Below are positions 17,073 through 30,208 of a stretch of 64,000 bases of DNA, piece by piece. Under the pieces are notes generated by a model. That model was not told the origin of the DNA and searched no databases. It was given only the letters and a program-made list of their open reading frames with translations. The number at the start of each line of letters is the position of its first letter. Position 1 is the first letter of the stretch. The stretch spans positions 1,488,001-1,552,000 of the forward strand of contig NZ_CP094467.1 in assembly GCF_023347235.1 (NCBI RefSeq), written 5' to 3'. A program made the translations under genes and the position numbers. Source of the stretch: Faecalibacterium sp. I4-1-79. GTDB lineage: Bacteria > Bacillota > Clostridia > Oscillospirales > Ruminococcaceae.

Positions 17073-17987
17073 ATGGCAAACCTGATCCGCGGCCTGTCCG
17101 AGAATGGCGGTGTCGTGTTCTGCGGTGTGGATTCCACCGAGATCGTCCGTAAAGCAGAAAAGCTTCACACCACAAGCGCCACCTGCAGCGCGGCACTGGG
17201 TCGTCTGCTCACGGGTGCTACCCTGATGGGCTCCATGCTCAAGGATGACCGCGACCGTATCACTCTGCGTGTGGCGGGCGGTGGCCCTGCGGGCGTGCTC
17301 ATCGCCTGCACCGACGGCACCGGCAACGTGAAGGGCTGCATTGATAATCCGCTGGTGGAGCTGCCCGCCAAAGCCAACGGCCACTTGGACGTGGGCACTG
17401 CCGTGGGCAAGGATGGCGTGCTGACCGTCATCCGCGATAACCGCCTGCAAAAGGAGCCTACGGTGGGGCAGGTGCCTCTGGTATCCGGTGAGATCGCCGA
17501 GGATCTGACCAGCTACTATGCTTACAGCGAGCAGGTGCCTACCGTGATGGCGCTAGGCGTGCTGGTGGACAAAGACCTGTCCATCCTCTGCGCCGGTGGC
17601 TTTATGGTGCAGCTGCTGCCCGGCGCTACCGATGCCGAGATCGACCAGCTGGAAAAGAACATCAACGCCATGCCCTCTGTCACCGAGCTGCTCCATGCCG
17701 GCAAAACCCCCAAGGATATGATGCAGATGGCGCTGGCGGGTTTCAACCCCAACGTGCTGGACGAGCGCACGGTGCAGTACCAGTGCGATTGCAGCGCCGA
17801 GCGCACCAAGGAGATGCTGCTCAGCCTTGGCCGTGCAGAGCTTGTGCGTATGCGGGACGAGGACCCCAACTGTGAGGTGGTGTGCCACTTCTGCCACAGC
17901 AAGTATCAGTACGACCTGAACGCTCTGCTTGCTGAGTACGATGCACAGGCTGCGCAGGCCGCTGAAGCCGAACATCCCGTACAATAA
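17073..17987 (+). CDS. hslO: Redox-regulated chaperone Hsp33
   Basis: Cytoplasmic holdase (304 residues) activated by oxidation. The C-terminal zinc switch is seen as YQCDC and CHFC, about 32 residues apart, the CxC...CxxC pattern of the family. It is the last gene of the lon-engB-methyltransferase run and is followed by a terminator. Confidence 0.95.
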   Translation: MANLIRGLSENGGVVFCGVDSTEIVRKAEKLHTTSATCSAALGRLLTGATLMGSMLKDDRDRITLRVAGGGPAGVLIACTDGTGNVKGCIDNPLVELPAKANGHLDVGTAVGKDGVLTVIRDNRLQKEPTVGQVPLVSGEIAEDLTSYYAYSEQVPTVMALGVLVDKDLSILCAGGFMVQLLPGATDAEIDQLEKNINAMPSVTELLHAGKTPKDMMQMALAGFNPNVLDERTVQYQCDCSAERTKEMLLSLGRAELVRMRDEDPNCEVVCHFCHSKYQYDLNALLAEYDAQAAQAAEAEHPVQ

Positions 17988-18004
17988 AAAATTTCGCTTT
18001 TCAA

Positions 18005-18040
18005 AAGGCGGCTGCGCAGTTGTGTGCAGCCGCCTTTTTT
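18005..18040 (+). terminator. Terminator after hslO
   Basis: Perfect 11-base arms (18005-18015 and 18026-18036) followed by TTTTTT. Confidence 0.88.
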
Positions 18041-18094
18041 GCTTCTGCGTTTCAAAAGCAAGTTGCTTTTTTATAGCTGCCGTTTTCCGTCACA

Positions 18095-18200
18095 CTCCCT
18101 CCCGTGAAAAGACCGGTCTGGAAAATCCGCAGATTTTCCAGACCGGTAAATAAACAATAATTTTTCCGCTGAACATGGTCAGAGCAAAACGGAGACCATT
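18095..18200 (+). repeat. Variable-stem hairpin repeat, copy C
   Basis: Flank CCCGTGAAAAG is followed by a 16-bp perfect stem (18112-18127 with 18132-18147) and loop CGCA. An AT-rich linker and a second hairpin ATGGTC/GACCAT follow. In copies A and B the second hairpin is ATGGCC/GGCCAT, so the pair has co-varied. It lies between convergent hslO and yqfD. Confidence 0.7.
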
Positions 18201-18219
18201 CCAAACCATCTGGCTTTTG

Positions 18220-19356
18220 CTATGTGCAAATGTCTGCCGTCACGGTATACACCGCATTGTAATGCAGTGCTTCCTCCTGCACGGTGCATTCCTCCCGGCG
18301 GGCGAGGATGTCGGCATCCGGGAAAGCATCGTGCAGCGCCCGCAGTCCTTGCAGCCGCGCCAATGTAAGCGCCTGCGCCTCGGTGCGGTACATCGTCTCC
18401 TGCTGCTGCCCGTAATAGATGGTCTCCTCCACCGCGCAGGGCAGGGGCAGGCCGAAAACCTCTAATTGCAGATGCCGGGTGCGGCACAGCCCGTCCCCGT
18501 CAGGCGCAGAGGGGGAAAGCACGGCAGAATGCTCTGCAAAAAACAGCTTGTAATTCGTTGTATTTTTGCCGGTCAGCTGCGGCAGGGTCTCTGCCAGCGG
18601 AATGTTTTGATTTGTCTCCCATTCCAGCTGTGCCACTACCGTGCCTGCCGCCGGGGCAAAGATCAAGGTGCCGTCCCGCTCGCTGCGCGCCGTGCCAATC
18701 AACCCCTGTCCGGCTTCCACAGTCTGCCCGGGCACTACCAGCATGGTTCCGCTGGCAAGATTTGTACGCAGCACCGTTCCGTTGCACTTTGCCCGCAGCC
18801 CGTGTAAGGTGCCTGCGGCGATTTCTGGCCGTGCATGGGCAGGGGCGGCCTCCACCGCAAGCCTGCCTTTTTCAAAATTCAGGCTTACCCACGAAAACTC
18901 GCCGCTTTCCAGCAGCGCATACTCTCCGGCGCGCAGCAGCTCCTCGGTTACGGCAGTGCCGGGCTGCAAGCCGCAGCTGCGCAGCACTGCACCCGCCCGC
19001 GCCCGCTGCCCGGTGGTCAGGCTGCCGTAGTCCACCGCCCATATAAGCCCTTGCAGCCAGAGCAGCCCCAGCCCCCATGCTGCCAGCCCTACCCACAGCC
19101 CCTTGCGCCGCAGCAGCGGACGGAGCAAAAAATACAGCCCTTTCCGTTTATCCACCCGCAGCCGCACTCGCCTGTGCCGGGCAAGGGCTGCAAGCCGCCG
19201 GTACTGCCATGCTGCGCAATGGGCACAAAAGCCCCCGGGCCGGGCAGAGATGCCGTACAGGTGTATCCCTTGCGCGGCGGCATCGGTCAAAAGCGCCTCG
19301 GGGCTGCCGTTCCGGGCGGTAAAGCACACTCCGGCCCAAAGGCTTGCAGCTTCCAT
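18220..19356 (-). CDS. yqfD: Sporulation protein YqfD family
   Basis: Membrane protein of 378 residues. One strong transmembrane helix is near residues 86-110. A soluble extracytoplasmic part follows with the YqfD-type segment PGQTVEAGQGLIG. In spore formers yqfC-yqfD are switched on in the mother cell and YqfD is needed for an intermediate sporulation stage. It lies directly downstream of yqfC on the minus strand (9-base gap). Faecalibacterium is not known to form spores, so this is either a relic or a retained envelope function. Confidence 0.82.
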   Translation of the reverse strand: MEAASLWAGVCFTARNGSPEALLTDAAAQGIHLYGISARPGGFCAHCAAWQYRRLAALARHRRVRLRVDKRKGLYFLLRPLLRRKGLWVGLAAWGLGLLWLQGLIWAVDYGSLTTGQRARAGAVLRSCGLQPGTAVTEELLRAGEYALLESGEFSWVSLNFEKGRLAVEAAPAHARPEIAAGTLHGLRAKCNGTVLRTNLASGTMLVVPGQTVEAGQGLIGTARSERDGTLIFAPAAGTVVAQLEWETNQNIPLAETLPQLTGKNTTNYKLFFAEHSAVLSPSAPDGDGLCRTRHLQLEVFGLPLPCAVEETIYYGQQQETMYRTEAQALTLARLQGLRALHDAFPDADILARREECTVQEEALHYNAVYTVTADICT

Positions 19357-19365
19357 GGCGGCCTC

Positions 19366-19653
19366 CTATTCATCGGAAAAATCGGTACGCAAAAACTGCC
19401 CCTGCACCGTCAGCCGGGCGGCGGTCAGGGTGCAGATGCGCAGTCCGCTGCCGTATACTGTGAACCGCCCCTTCGCCAGCCGCAGGCACAGCCTGTTTTC
19501 ATCAAAAAACAACACCGTGCAAAAATGCTCTATCTCCATCCGGTCGCCGCTCAGGTATACGGCAGGGCGGCTGTAAAACCCGGGCGGCGGCTGTCGGAAC
19601 AGCCCGCGCAGCCAGTCGCCCGGGGTGCGCCGGTCGTGGTGTGCTCTGGCCAT
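19366..19653 (-). CDS. yqfC: Sporulation protein YqfC family
   Basis: Ninety-five residues beginning MARAHHDRRTPGDW, with the beta-rich YqfC core (PAVYLSGDRMEIEHF, GRFTVYGSGLRI). GGAGGG sits six bases before the ATG at 19653. The coding frame is buried in a longer open frame; I placed the start by ribosome site and family length. It is first gene of the yqfC-yqfD pair and divergent from the ylbJ-like gene. Confidence 0.75.
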   Translation of the reverse strand: MARAHHDRRTPGDWLRGLFRQPPPGFYSRPAVYLSGDRMEIEHFCTVLFFDENRLCLRLAKGRFTVYGSGLRICTLTAARLTVQGQFLRTDFSDE

Positions 19654-19700
19654 CTTTGTCCCTCCCGTCCCGCGCCTTGTACATTGCACAGCCCATGCTT

Positions 19701-19712
19701 CCATATATATGG
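19701..19712. promoter_or_regulatory. Palindrome in the yqfC/ylbJ divergent region
   Basis: CCATATATATGG is a perfect 12-base palindrome between two divergent sporulation-type genes, just before the ylbJ ribosome site. It could be an operator; no regulator is identified. Confidence 0.35.
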
Positions 19713-19723
19713 AGGGGGAGGGC

Positions 19724-20851
19724 ATGCTTATGAGTAAAAGCTGCAAACCGCTGTATCCGGGGCTTTTTTTGCTGGGTGCAGCCACGGCGTTTCTGGTATT
19801 TGCCGCGCCGCAGACCTGTGCGGCAGCTCTGCGGCAGGGTCTTGCACTCTGCGGTGGGCCGCTGCTGGTGTCACTGTTTCCGTTTCTGGTGGTGTCGGCG
19901 CTCATCATGCGCAGCGGTGCGGGCGAGGTGCTGGGGGTGCTGCTCTGGCCGGTGGTGCGTTGTATCGGTCTGCGCAGCCGCAGCGCGGGCAGTGTGCTGC
20001 TCATCGGTCTTGTGGGCGGCTTTGCCCCTGCCGCCGCCGCTGCTGCCGAGACAGTCCGCAGCAGGGAGCTGACCCCGCAGGAGGCTTCGGCTCTGCTGCC
20101 CGCCTGCATCTGCTCCGGGCCATCCTTTGTCATCCTGACGGTAGGGGAGCAGCTGCTGGGCAGCCGCACAGCCGGGATATGCCTGTTTGCCGCACAGGTG
20201 CTGGCGGGCTGGCTGACGGCGGCGCTGCTCTGCCGTGTTTGCGGCATACCGGAGCCTTTGCCCGTGCCGCCCGCTGCCGCGCAAGCAGAACCGCCGCCCG
20301 CGCTGGATGCCATCCTTGCACAGGCGGCGGTGACCTACCTGAAATTATGCGGCTTTGTGCTGTATTTTCGGCTGTTGGCGGCAGGCTGCGGGCTGCTGCT
20401 GCCTGCGGCGCTTGCACCCTTTCCGGCGATGCTGCTGGAAGTGTGCTCCGGCTGCGACTACGCCGCCCGCACCGGTCTGTGGGCAAGCGGGCTGTGCTGC
20501 GCCGCGCTCAGCGTGCAGGGCGCTTCGGTGCTGCTGCAAGTGCGCACCCTCTGCCCGCCGGAGGTCTCGTTCAAATCCTTATTATGGGGCAGGGCACTGC
20601 ACCTGCCGCTTTCGCTGGCGCTGTTTTATCTGGGCTTGCCGGAGCGTGCCGTGGAAAGTTTCAATACCCTGTGTAGCCGGGTGGTGCCTATGCGTCGCGT
20701 GCCGACAGACTGCGCCCTGCTGGTGTTTGCAGTTTGCTGTATGACCGCCTGCGAGGCCTGCCGCCTGACCGAAAAGAAGGCACAAAACGCAGCTCCGGCA
20801 AATAAAAACCGCTCTGCGGCTTGCAAACCGCCGCAAAATGTGGTAACATAA
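19724..20851 (+). CDS. ylbJ: YlbJ-like sporulation membrane protein (nucleoside recognition domain)
   Basis: Hydrophobic protein of 375 residues with about eight membrane segments. The Gate/nucleoside-recognition type blocks are visible: FPFLVVSALIM near residue 50 and GFAPAAAAAAETVRS near 100. YlbJ is needed for spore cortex formation in B. subtilis. Purine-rich GGAGGGGGAGGG precedes two in-frame ATGs (19724 and 19730), so the exact start is uncertain by two residues. Its last codons overlap the pheST promoter. Confidence 0.75.
   Translation: MLMSKSCKPLYPGLFLLGAATAFLVFAAPQTCAAALRQGLALCGGPLLVSLFPFLVVSALIMRSGAGEVLGVLLWPVVRCIGLRSRSAGSVLLIGLVGGFAPAAAAAAETVRSRELTPQEASALLPACICSGPSFVILTVGEQLLGSRTAGICLFAAQVLAGWLTAALLCRVCGIPEPLPVPPAAAQAEPPPALDAILAQAAVTYLKLCGFVLYFRLLAAGCGLLLPAALAPFPAMLLEVCSGCDYAARTGLWASGLCCAALSVQGASVLLQVRTLCPPEVSFKSLLWGRALHLPLSLALFYLGLPERAVESFNTLCSRVVPMRRVPTDCALLVFAVCCMTACEACRLTEKKAQNAAPANKNRSAACKPPQNVVT
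20821..20849 (+). promoter_or_regulatory. Possible promoter of the pheST leader
   Basis: TTGCAA (20821-20826), 17-base spacer, TAACAT (20844-20849). It lies inside the end of the ylbJ-like gene, just before the T-box leader. Confidence 0.45.
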
Positions 20852-20864
20852 CTCTTGGTTATCA

Positions 20865-21150
20865 TAATACCAAACGCAGCGACGGAGAGAGTAGGTGCTG
20901 TCTGCACGGCAAAGAGAGAAGCTTCACCGGCTGAAAGGGCTTCCATGTGCGGCAGGGGCTGAAGTTCGCTCCCGAGCGGTCTGCGCGAACGATGCGGATG
21001 CATCTATTAGCACAGGACGGTTGCGCCCCGTTACGGCGTTTGAGCGCTGTCTGCCTTTGTGCAGACGGAAACCGGGTGGTACCGCGGAGCAGAAATGATT
21101 ATAGCTTCGTCCCTTTTGCCTGAGCAGTCGGGCAGGGGACGGAGCTTTTT
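20865..21150 (+). promoter_or_regulatory. T-box riboswitch of pheST
   Basis: T-box core GGGTGGTACCGCGG is at 21074-21087. The terminator follows (arms 21103-21113 and 21136-21146, then T6). Stem I lies upstream, and TTC at 20965-20967 is positioned as the Phe specifier. Uncharged tRNA-Phe should stabilise the antiterminator and raise pheST expression. Confidence 0.9.
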
Positions 21151-21197
21151 TGTTATACTCCGCTCCATGAACACAAAGAATAAAGGAGAGAAAATCC

Positions 21198-22220
21198 ATG
21201 CAAGCAATGATCGATGAGCTGGCCAAGCAGGCCGCTGAAAGCCTTGGTCAGGTGTCCAGCAAGGAGACGCTGGCTTCCTTCTGGCAGGAATACCTCAGCA
21301 AAAACGGCAAGATCCCTGCCCTGATGAAGAATCTGCGCACCGTTGCGCCGGAAGAGCGCCCCGCCATGGGCAAGATCATCAACGAACTCAAGCAGAAGGT
21401 GCAGGCAGACTACGATGCCGCCGCCGAGGCCGTGAAGCAGGCAGAGCTTGCTGCCCGCAACGCCGCCGAGACGGTGGATATCACCCTGCCCGCTAAGACC
21501 CGCTCTGTGGGCGGTCTGCACCCGTTGACGCTGGTCACCAACCAGATCATCGACGTGTTCTCCGGCATGGGCTTTGCCGTGGCAGATGCCCCGGAGATCG
21601 AGGATGACGACCACAACTTCACCCGCCTGAACGTGCCCAAGGATCACCCCGCCCGCGATATGCAGGATACCTTCTATCTGTCCGATGAATTCCTGCTACG
21701 CACCCAGACCTCTGGTGGTCAGATCCGCACCATGGACAGCCAGAAGCCGCCCATCAAGGTGCTGATCCCCGGCCGCGTGTTCCGCTCTGACTCGGACGCT
21801 ACTCACAGCCCCATGTTCCACCAGATGGAAGGTCTGGTCGTGGATAAGGGCATCACGCTGGGCGACCTGCAGGGTGCGCTGAACACCTTCGTGCAGAAGC
21901 TGTTCGGTGCCGACACCCGCACCCGTCTGCGTCCCTCCTACTTCCCGTTCACCGAGCCCAGCGTGGAGGTGGACGTAAGCTGCTTCGAGTGCCACGGCAA
22001 GGGCTGCCCCCTGTGCAAGCACACCGGCTGGATCGAGGTGCTGGGCGGCGGCGTCGTCAACCGCAAGGTGCTTGAGAACTGCAACATCGACCCGGACGAG
22101 TACTCCGGTTTCGCCTTTGGCATTGGCATCGAGCGTATCGCCATGCTGAAGTATGGCATCAACAACATCGGTCTGATGTTCGAGAACAATCTGCAGTTCC
22201 TCAAGCAGTTCCACGAATAA
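21198..22220 (+). CDS. pheS: Phenylalanine--tRNA ligase alpha subunit
   Basis: Catalytic subunit of the alpha2-beta2 synthetase (340 residues). The N-terminal coiled coil (about 1-85) is followed by the class II catalytic core with motif 2 RVFRSDSDATHSPMFHQMEG and motif 3 FAFGIGIERIAML. AAAGGAG precedes the ATG. pheT follows at 18 bases; both are under the T-box. Confidence 0.97.
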   Translation: MQAMIDELAKQAAESLGQVSSKETLASFWQEYLSKNGKIPALMKNLRTVAPEERPAMGKIINELKQKVQADYDAAAEAVKQAELAARNAAETVDITLPAKTRSVGGLHPLTLVTNQIIDVFSGMGFAVADAPEIEDDDHNFTRLNVPKDHPARDMQDTFYLSDEFLLRTQTSGGQIRTMDSQKPPIKVLIPGRVFRSDSDATHSPMFHQMEGLVVDKGITLGDLQGALNTFVQKLFGADTRTRLRPSYFPFTEPSVEVDVSCFECHGKGCPLCKHTGWIEVLGGGVVNRKVLENCNIDPDEYSGFAFGIGIERIAMLKYGINNIGLMFENNLQFLKQFHE

Positions 22221-22238
22221 GAGGGGAGAGAACAAACA

Positions 22239-24650
22239 ATGAAAGTACCTTTCAGTTGGTTAAAAGAATTCGTTGATATCGATGTCACCGCACAGGAACT
22301 GGAGGAGAAGCTGTTCTCCTGCGGTTTCGAGGTGGAAGAGCTCATCCCGCTGGATGCCGGCATCAGCAAGGTGGTCGTCGGCAAGATCGTGGAGATGGAA
22401 AAGCAAGAGGGCACCCACCTGACTAAATGTGTGGTGGACTGCGGCGCTTACGGCCACGAGATCCGCATCAGCACCGGTGCCGCCAACATGAAGCTGGGCG
22501 ATTGCGTGCCTACCGCACTGGATGGCTCCACTCTGCCCGGCGGCATCACCATCAAGGCCCGCAAGATGCAGGGCGTGGAGTCCAACGGTATGCTGTGCTC
22601 CGGCGCAGAACTGGGTCTGAACGATGACCTGTTCCCGGGCTCTGAGGTCTACGGCCTGCTCATCCTGCCCGAGGACTCTGTCCCCGGCACCGACATTGCC
22701 CCGGTGGTGGGTCTGGACGACTACATCTTTGATATCTCCATCACCGCCAACCGCCCGGACTGCCAGTCTGTTCTGGGCATTGCCCGCGAGGTGGCTGCCG
22801 TTCTGGGCAAGCCCCTGCACATGCCCGCCATGGACTACAAGGCCGTCTGCGAGCCGGACGCTCCCATCACCGTCAAGGTGGAGGCACCGGAGCTGTGCCC
22901 CCGCTACATGGCACACTATGTGCGCAACATCCGCATGGGCGAGTCTCCCCGTTGGATGAAGCGCCATCTGGCACTGTGCGGCCTGCGCTCCATCAGCAAC
23001 GTGGTGGATATCACCAACCACACCCTGCTGGAGATGGGTCAGCCCATGCACGCCTTTGACCTGAACAAGGTCGCCGGCCGCACCATCGATGTGCGCCGCG
23101 CCCACGAGGGCGAAAAGATCGTCACGCTGGACGAGAAGGAATTTACCCTGAACCCCAACAATCTGGTCATCTGTGATGCCGAAAAGCCGGTGGCACTGGC
23201 CGGCATCATGGGCGGCGCAAACTCCGGTATGGACGATAACACCACCAGCCTGCTGTTCGAGTGCGCCACCTTTGCCCGCGACTGCGTCCGTAAGACCAGC
23301 CGTGCACTGGGCCAGAACAGCGATTCCTCTGCCCGCTACGAGAAGGGCGTGGATCGCTATTCTCCGCAGCTGGGTCTGGCACGCGCTCTGCATCTGATCC
23401 AGCAGCTGGATTGCGGTGATATCACTACGCTGGAATACGATCTGACCGATGGCCGCCCGCTGGAGCGCAAGCACATCGTCACCACCCCGGCAAAGATCTG
23501 CGCCGTGCTGGGCATCACCGTGCCCGACCAGACCATGATCGACATCCTGCAGCGTCTGGAGTTCACCGTGGATGTGCAGGCCGATGGCAGCTGGGATGTG
23601 TCCGCACCCCTGTACCGTGATGACGTGGAAAGCTTCCCGGATCTGGCCGAGGAGGTCATCCGTGAGTACGGCTACGACCATATTGTGCCCACCTTCCTGA
23701 ACACTGCCTCCGTTACCAACGGTGGCCTGAACTACGACCAGAAGCAGCAGCTCAAGACCAAGCGTCTGCTGGCCGCACAGGGCTTCTACGAGGCCTCCAC
23801 GCTGGCTTTCTACTCCAACGCTGAGCTGGATATGCTGCATATCCCCGCCGAGGACGAAGCCCGCAAGGCCATCCGCATTCTGAACCCCATCAGCGAGAAC
23901 CTGTCCATCATGCGCACCCTGCTGACTCCCTCCATGCTGAACGTCATCGTGGACAACCTGAAAAAGGGCAACGCCGAGGGTCGCCTGTTCGAGATGGCAC
24001 CGGTCTATCTGGCCAAGGAACTGCCCATCAATGAGCACCCCCACGAGCGCCAGACTCTCTGCATCGGTGCCTTCGGCCCCGAGGAGGACTTCTTCACCGT
24101 CAAGGGCGCGCTGGAAGCACTGGCAGCCGGCTTTGGCCTGACCTTTGATTATCAGCGCGAGACCGCCGCATGGCTGCACCCCGGCATCAGCGCCGCTGTG
24201 TATTGCAACGGCAAGCGTCTGGGCGTGTTCGGCAAGCTTGCCAACGAGATCAACGCTGAGCTGGAGATCGCCAAGGAGCAGAAGGACAGCCAGAATATCT
24301 ATCTGGGCGAGCTGGACTACGAGGCTCTGATGTCCTGCGTAGAGGGCGAGCTGCGCTATAAGCCCCTCAGCCCCTATGCACCTGTCAAGCGCGATTTGGC
24401 TCTGGTCTGCAACGAGACTGTGTCCTGCGGCGAGATCGAGGAGACCATCCGCAAGGCCAGCCCGCTGGTCAGCGAGGTCAAGCTGTTCGATATCTATCGC
24501 GGCGCAAACCTCGGCGAAGGCAAAAAGAGCATGGCCTTCAGTCTGTCCCTGTCTGATCCCAAGAAGGAAGTCTCCGCTGAGGAAGTGGAGCGCGTGGTCA
24601 AGAAGATCCTCGGCAACCTGAAGTTCAAGCTGGGTATCGAGATCCGCTAA
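22239..24650 (+). CDS. pheT: Phenylalanine--tRNA ligase beta subunit
   Basis: Beta subunit of 803 residues, normal full length. It has the OB-fold tRNA-binding domain (about 40-150), the B3/B4 editing domain (about 210-380, with EIRIST... upstream and NALARAL-like helix LGLARALHL), the B5 domain and the C-terminal ferredoxin-like anticodon-binding domain (YAPVKRDLALV near 710). Co-transcribed with pheS. Confidence 0.97.
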   Translation: MKVPFSWLKEFVDIDVTAQELEEKLFSCGFEVEELIPLDAGISKVVVGKIVEMEKQEGTHLTKCVVDCGAYGHEIRISTGAANMKLGDCVPTALDGSTLPGGITIKARKMQGVESNGMLCSGAELGLNDDLFPGSEVYGLLILPEDSVPGTDIAPVVGLDDYIFDISITANRPDCQSVLGIAREVAAVLGKPLHMPAMDYKAVCEPDAPITVKVEAPELCPRYMAHYVRNIRMGESPRWMKRHLALCGLRSISNVVDITNHTLLEMGQPMHAFDLNKVAGRTIDVRRAHEGEKIVTLDEKEFTLNPNNLVICDAEKPVALAGIMGGANSGMDDNTTSLLFECATFARDCVRKTSRALGQNSDSSARYEKGVDRYSPQLGLARALHLIQQLDCGDITTLEYDLTDGRPLERKHIVTTPAKICAVLGITVPDQTMIDILQRLEFTVDVQADGSWDVSAPLYRDDVESFPDLAEEVIREYGYDHIVPTFLNTASVTNGGLNYDQKQQLKTKRLLAAQGFYEASTLAFYSNAELDMLHIPAEDEARKAIRILNPISENLSIMRTLLTPSMLNVIVDNLKKGNAEGRLFEMAPVYLAKELPINEHPHERQTLCIGAFGPEEDFFTVKGALEALAAGFGLTFDYQRETAAWLHPGISAAVYCNGKRLGVFGKLANEINAELEIAKEQKDSQNIYLGELDYEALMSCVEGELRYKPLSPYAPVKRDLALVCNETVSCGEIEETIRKASPLVSEVKLFDIYRGANLGEGKKSMAFSLSLSDPKKEVSAEEVERVVKKILGNLKFKLGIEIR

Positions 24651-24683
24651 AAGCTTATTATATAAGTAATTATATATAGACCC

Positions 24684-24719
24684 AAGACCGTCTGTGCAGT
24701 GCATGGACGGTCTTTTTGT
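24684..24719 (+). terminator. Terminator after pheT
   Basis: Nine-base arms (24684-24692 and 24706-24714) followed by TTTTT. Confidence 0.85.
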
Positions 24720-24792
24720 ATGGGGAAGAGGGGTTGATTACAATATAAGTGAAGCAAACTCAATTTTCTTTTAAAAAAGATGTCAAAAAGTG

Positions 24793-24821
24793 TTGACAAG
24801 CGCCCCGGGGTGTGGTATTAT
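24793..24821 (+). promoter_or_regulatory. rRNA operon promoter P1
   Basis: TTGACA (24793-24798), 17-base spacer, TATTAT (24816-24821), preceded by an A/T-rich UP-like stretch. It lies about 380 bases upstream of 16S. Confidence 0.8.
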
Positions 24822-24978
24822 ACTTGAGCGCCAAGCGCTGAGACAAAAGAATGACTTCTGAAAGCTCAGCAGGAAGCCCTTGAAAAGAACCAATGAACGT
24901 TCGAATGTTCCGGTTAGCACCGAGAAACTGCTGAGCGATTTAAGTTCGGAAAACTTCAAAAGCTTCTCAAAAAAGTGC

Positions 24979-25007
24979 TTGACAAAAAACCGCTTCTGTG
25001 GTAAAAT
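24979..25007 (+). promoter_or_regulatory. rRNA operon promoter P2
   Basis: TTGACA (24979-24984), 17-base spacer, TAAAAT (25002-25007). Tandem promoters are usual for rRNA operons. The rest of 24720-25200 is leader sequence with no gene. Confidence 0.8.
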
Positions 25008-25202
25008 AATCAAGTCGTCAGCCGCAAGGCTGCGGCGCACAGGACCTTGAAAATTGAACAATATCGAAAGAACTTGTAACGGAACCTATATTCGTGTTGG
25101 AAAAACACGGTAAACAATTCCAAACAAAGGTAATTCACACAGGACGCAAGCGATTGCGTGCTGAGCGAAACAAGATTTAACACTTTTAAGTGATAAATAT
25201 CA

Positions 25203-29818
<4,616 letters not shown>

Positions 29819-29944
29819 AATTCGCTTGAGACTTTTAAGTCAACGAAAAAATGTTAGCAGTGATTATTCAGTTTTGAAGGCACGTCCTTCTAAGAAATAC
29901 TGGACAGAAGCACAGAAATGTGTTATACTGATTCAGTCAAATCG

Positions 29945-30060
<116 letters not shown>

Positions 30061-30069
30061 TTAACAAAG

Positions 30070-30099
30070 AGCTCTGAGAGAAATCTCAGGGCTTTTTTG
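30070..30099 (+). terminator. rRNA operon terminator
   Basis: Ten-base arms (30070-30079 and 30084-30093) with a GAAA loop and a T run. Confidence 0.9.
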
Positions 30100-30140
30100 T
30101 TGCATGAACATAAAAATACATAGCCGCAAATTTGCAGGAA

Positions 30141-30179
30141 AAAGCGCTTTTGCCTCGTGTTAAGAGGTGAAAGCGCTTT
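30141..30179. promoter_or_regulatory. Twin AAAGCGCTTT operators, cre-like
   Basis: The palindrome AAAGCGCTTT occurs at 30141-30150 and 30170-30179, 29 bases apart (nearly three helical turns). The second sits in TGAAAGCGCTTTAC, close to the CcpA/LacI-family cre consensus. They immediately precede the carboxypeptidase gene. Confidence 0.5.
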
Positions 30180-30208
30180 ACAATTTTGCAAAAAGGATGC
30201 GACTAAAC

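Noticed and set aside
22260-24704. An 814-codon open frame opposite pheT
   Set aside because: Antisense shadow of a clearly recognised synthetase gene.
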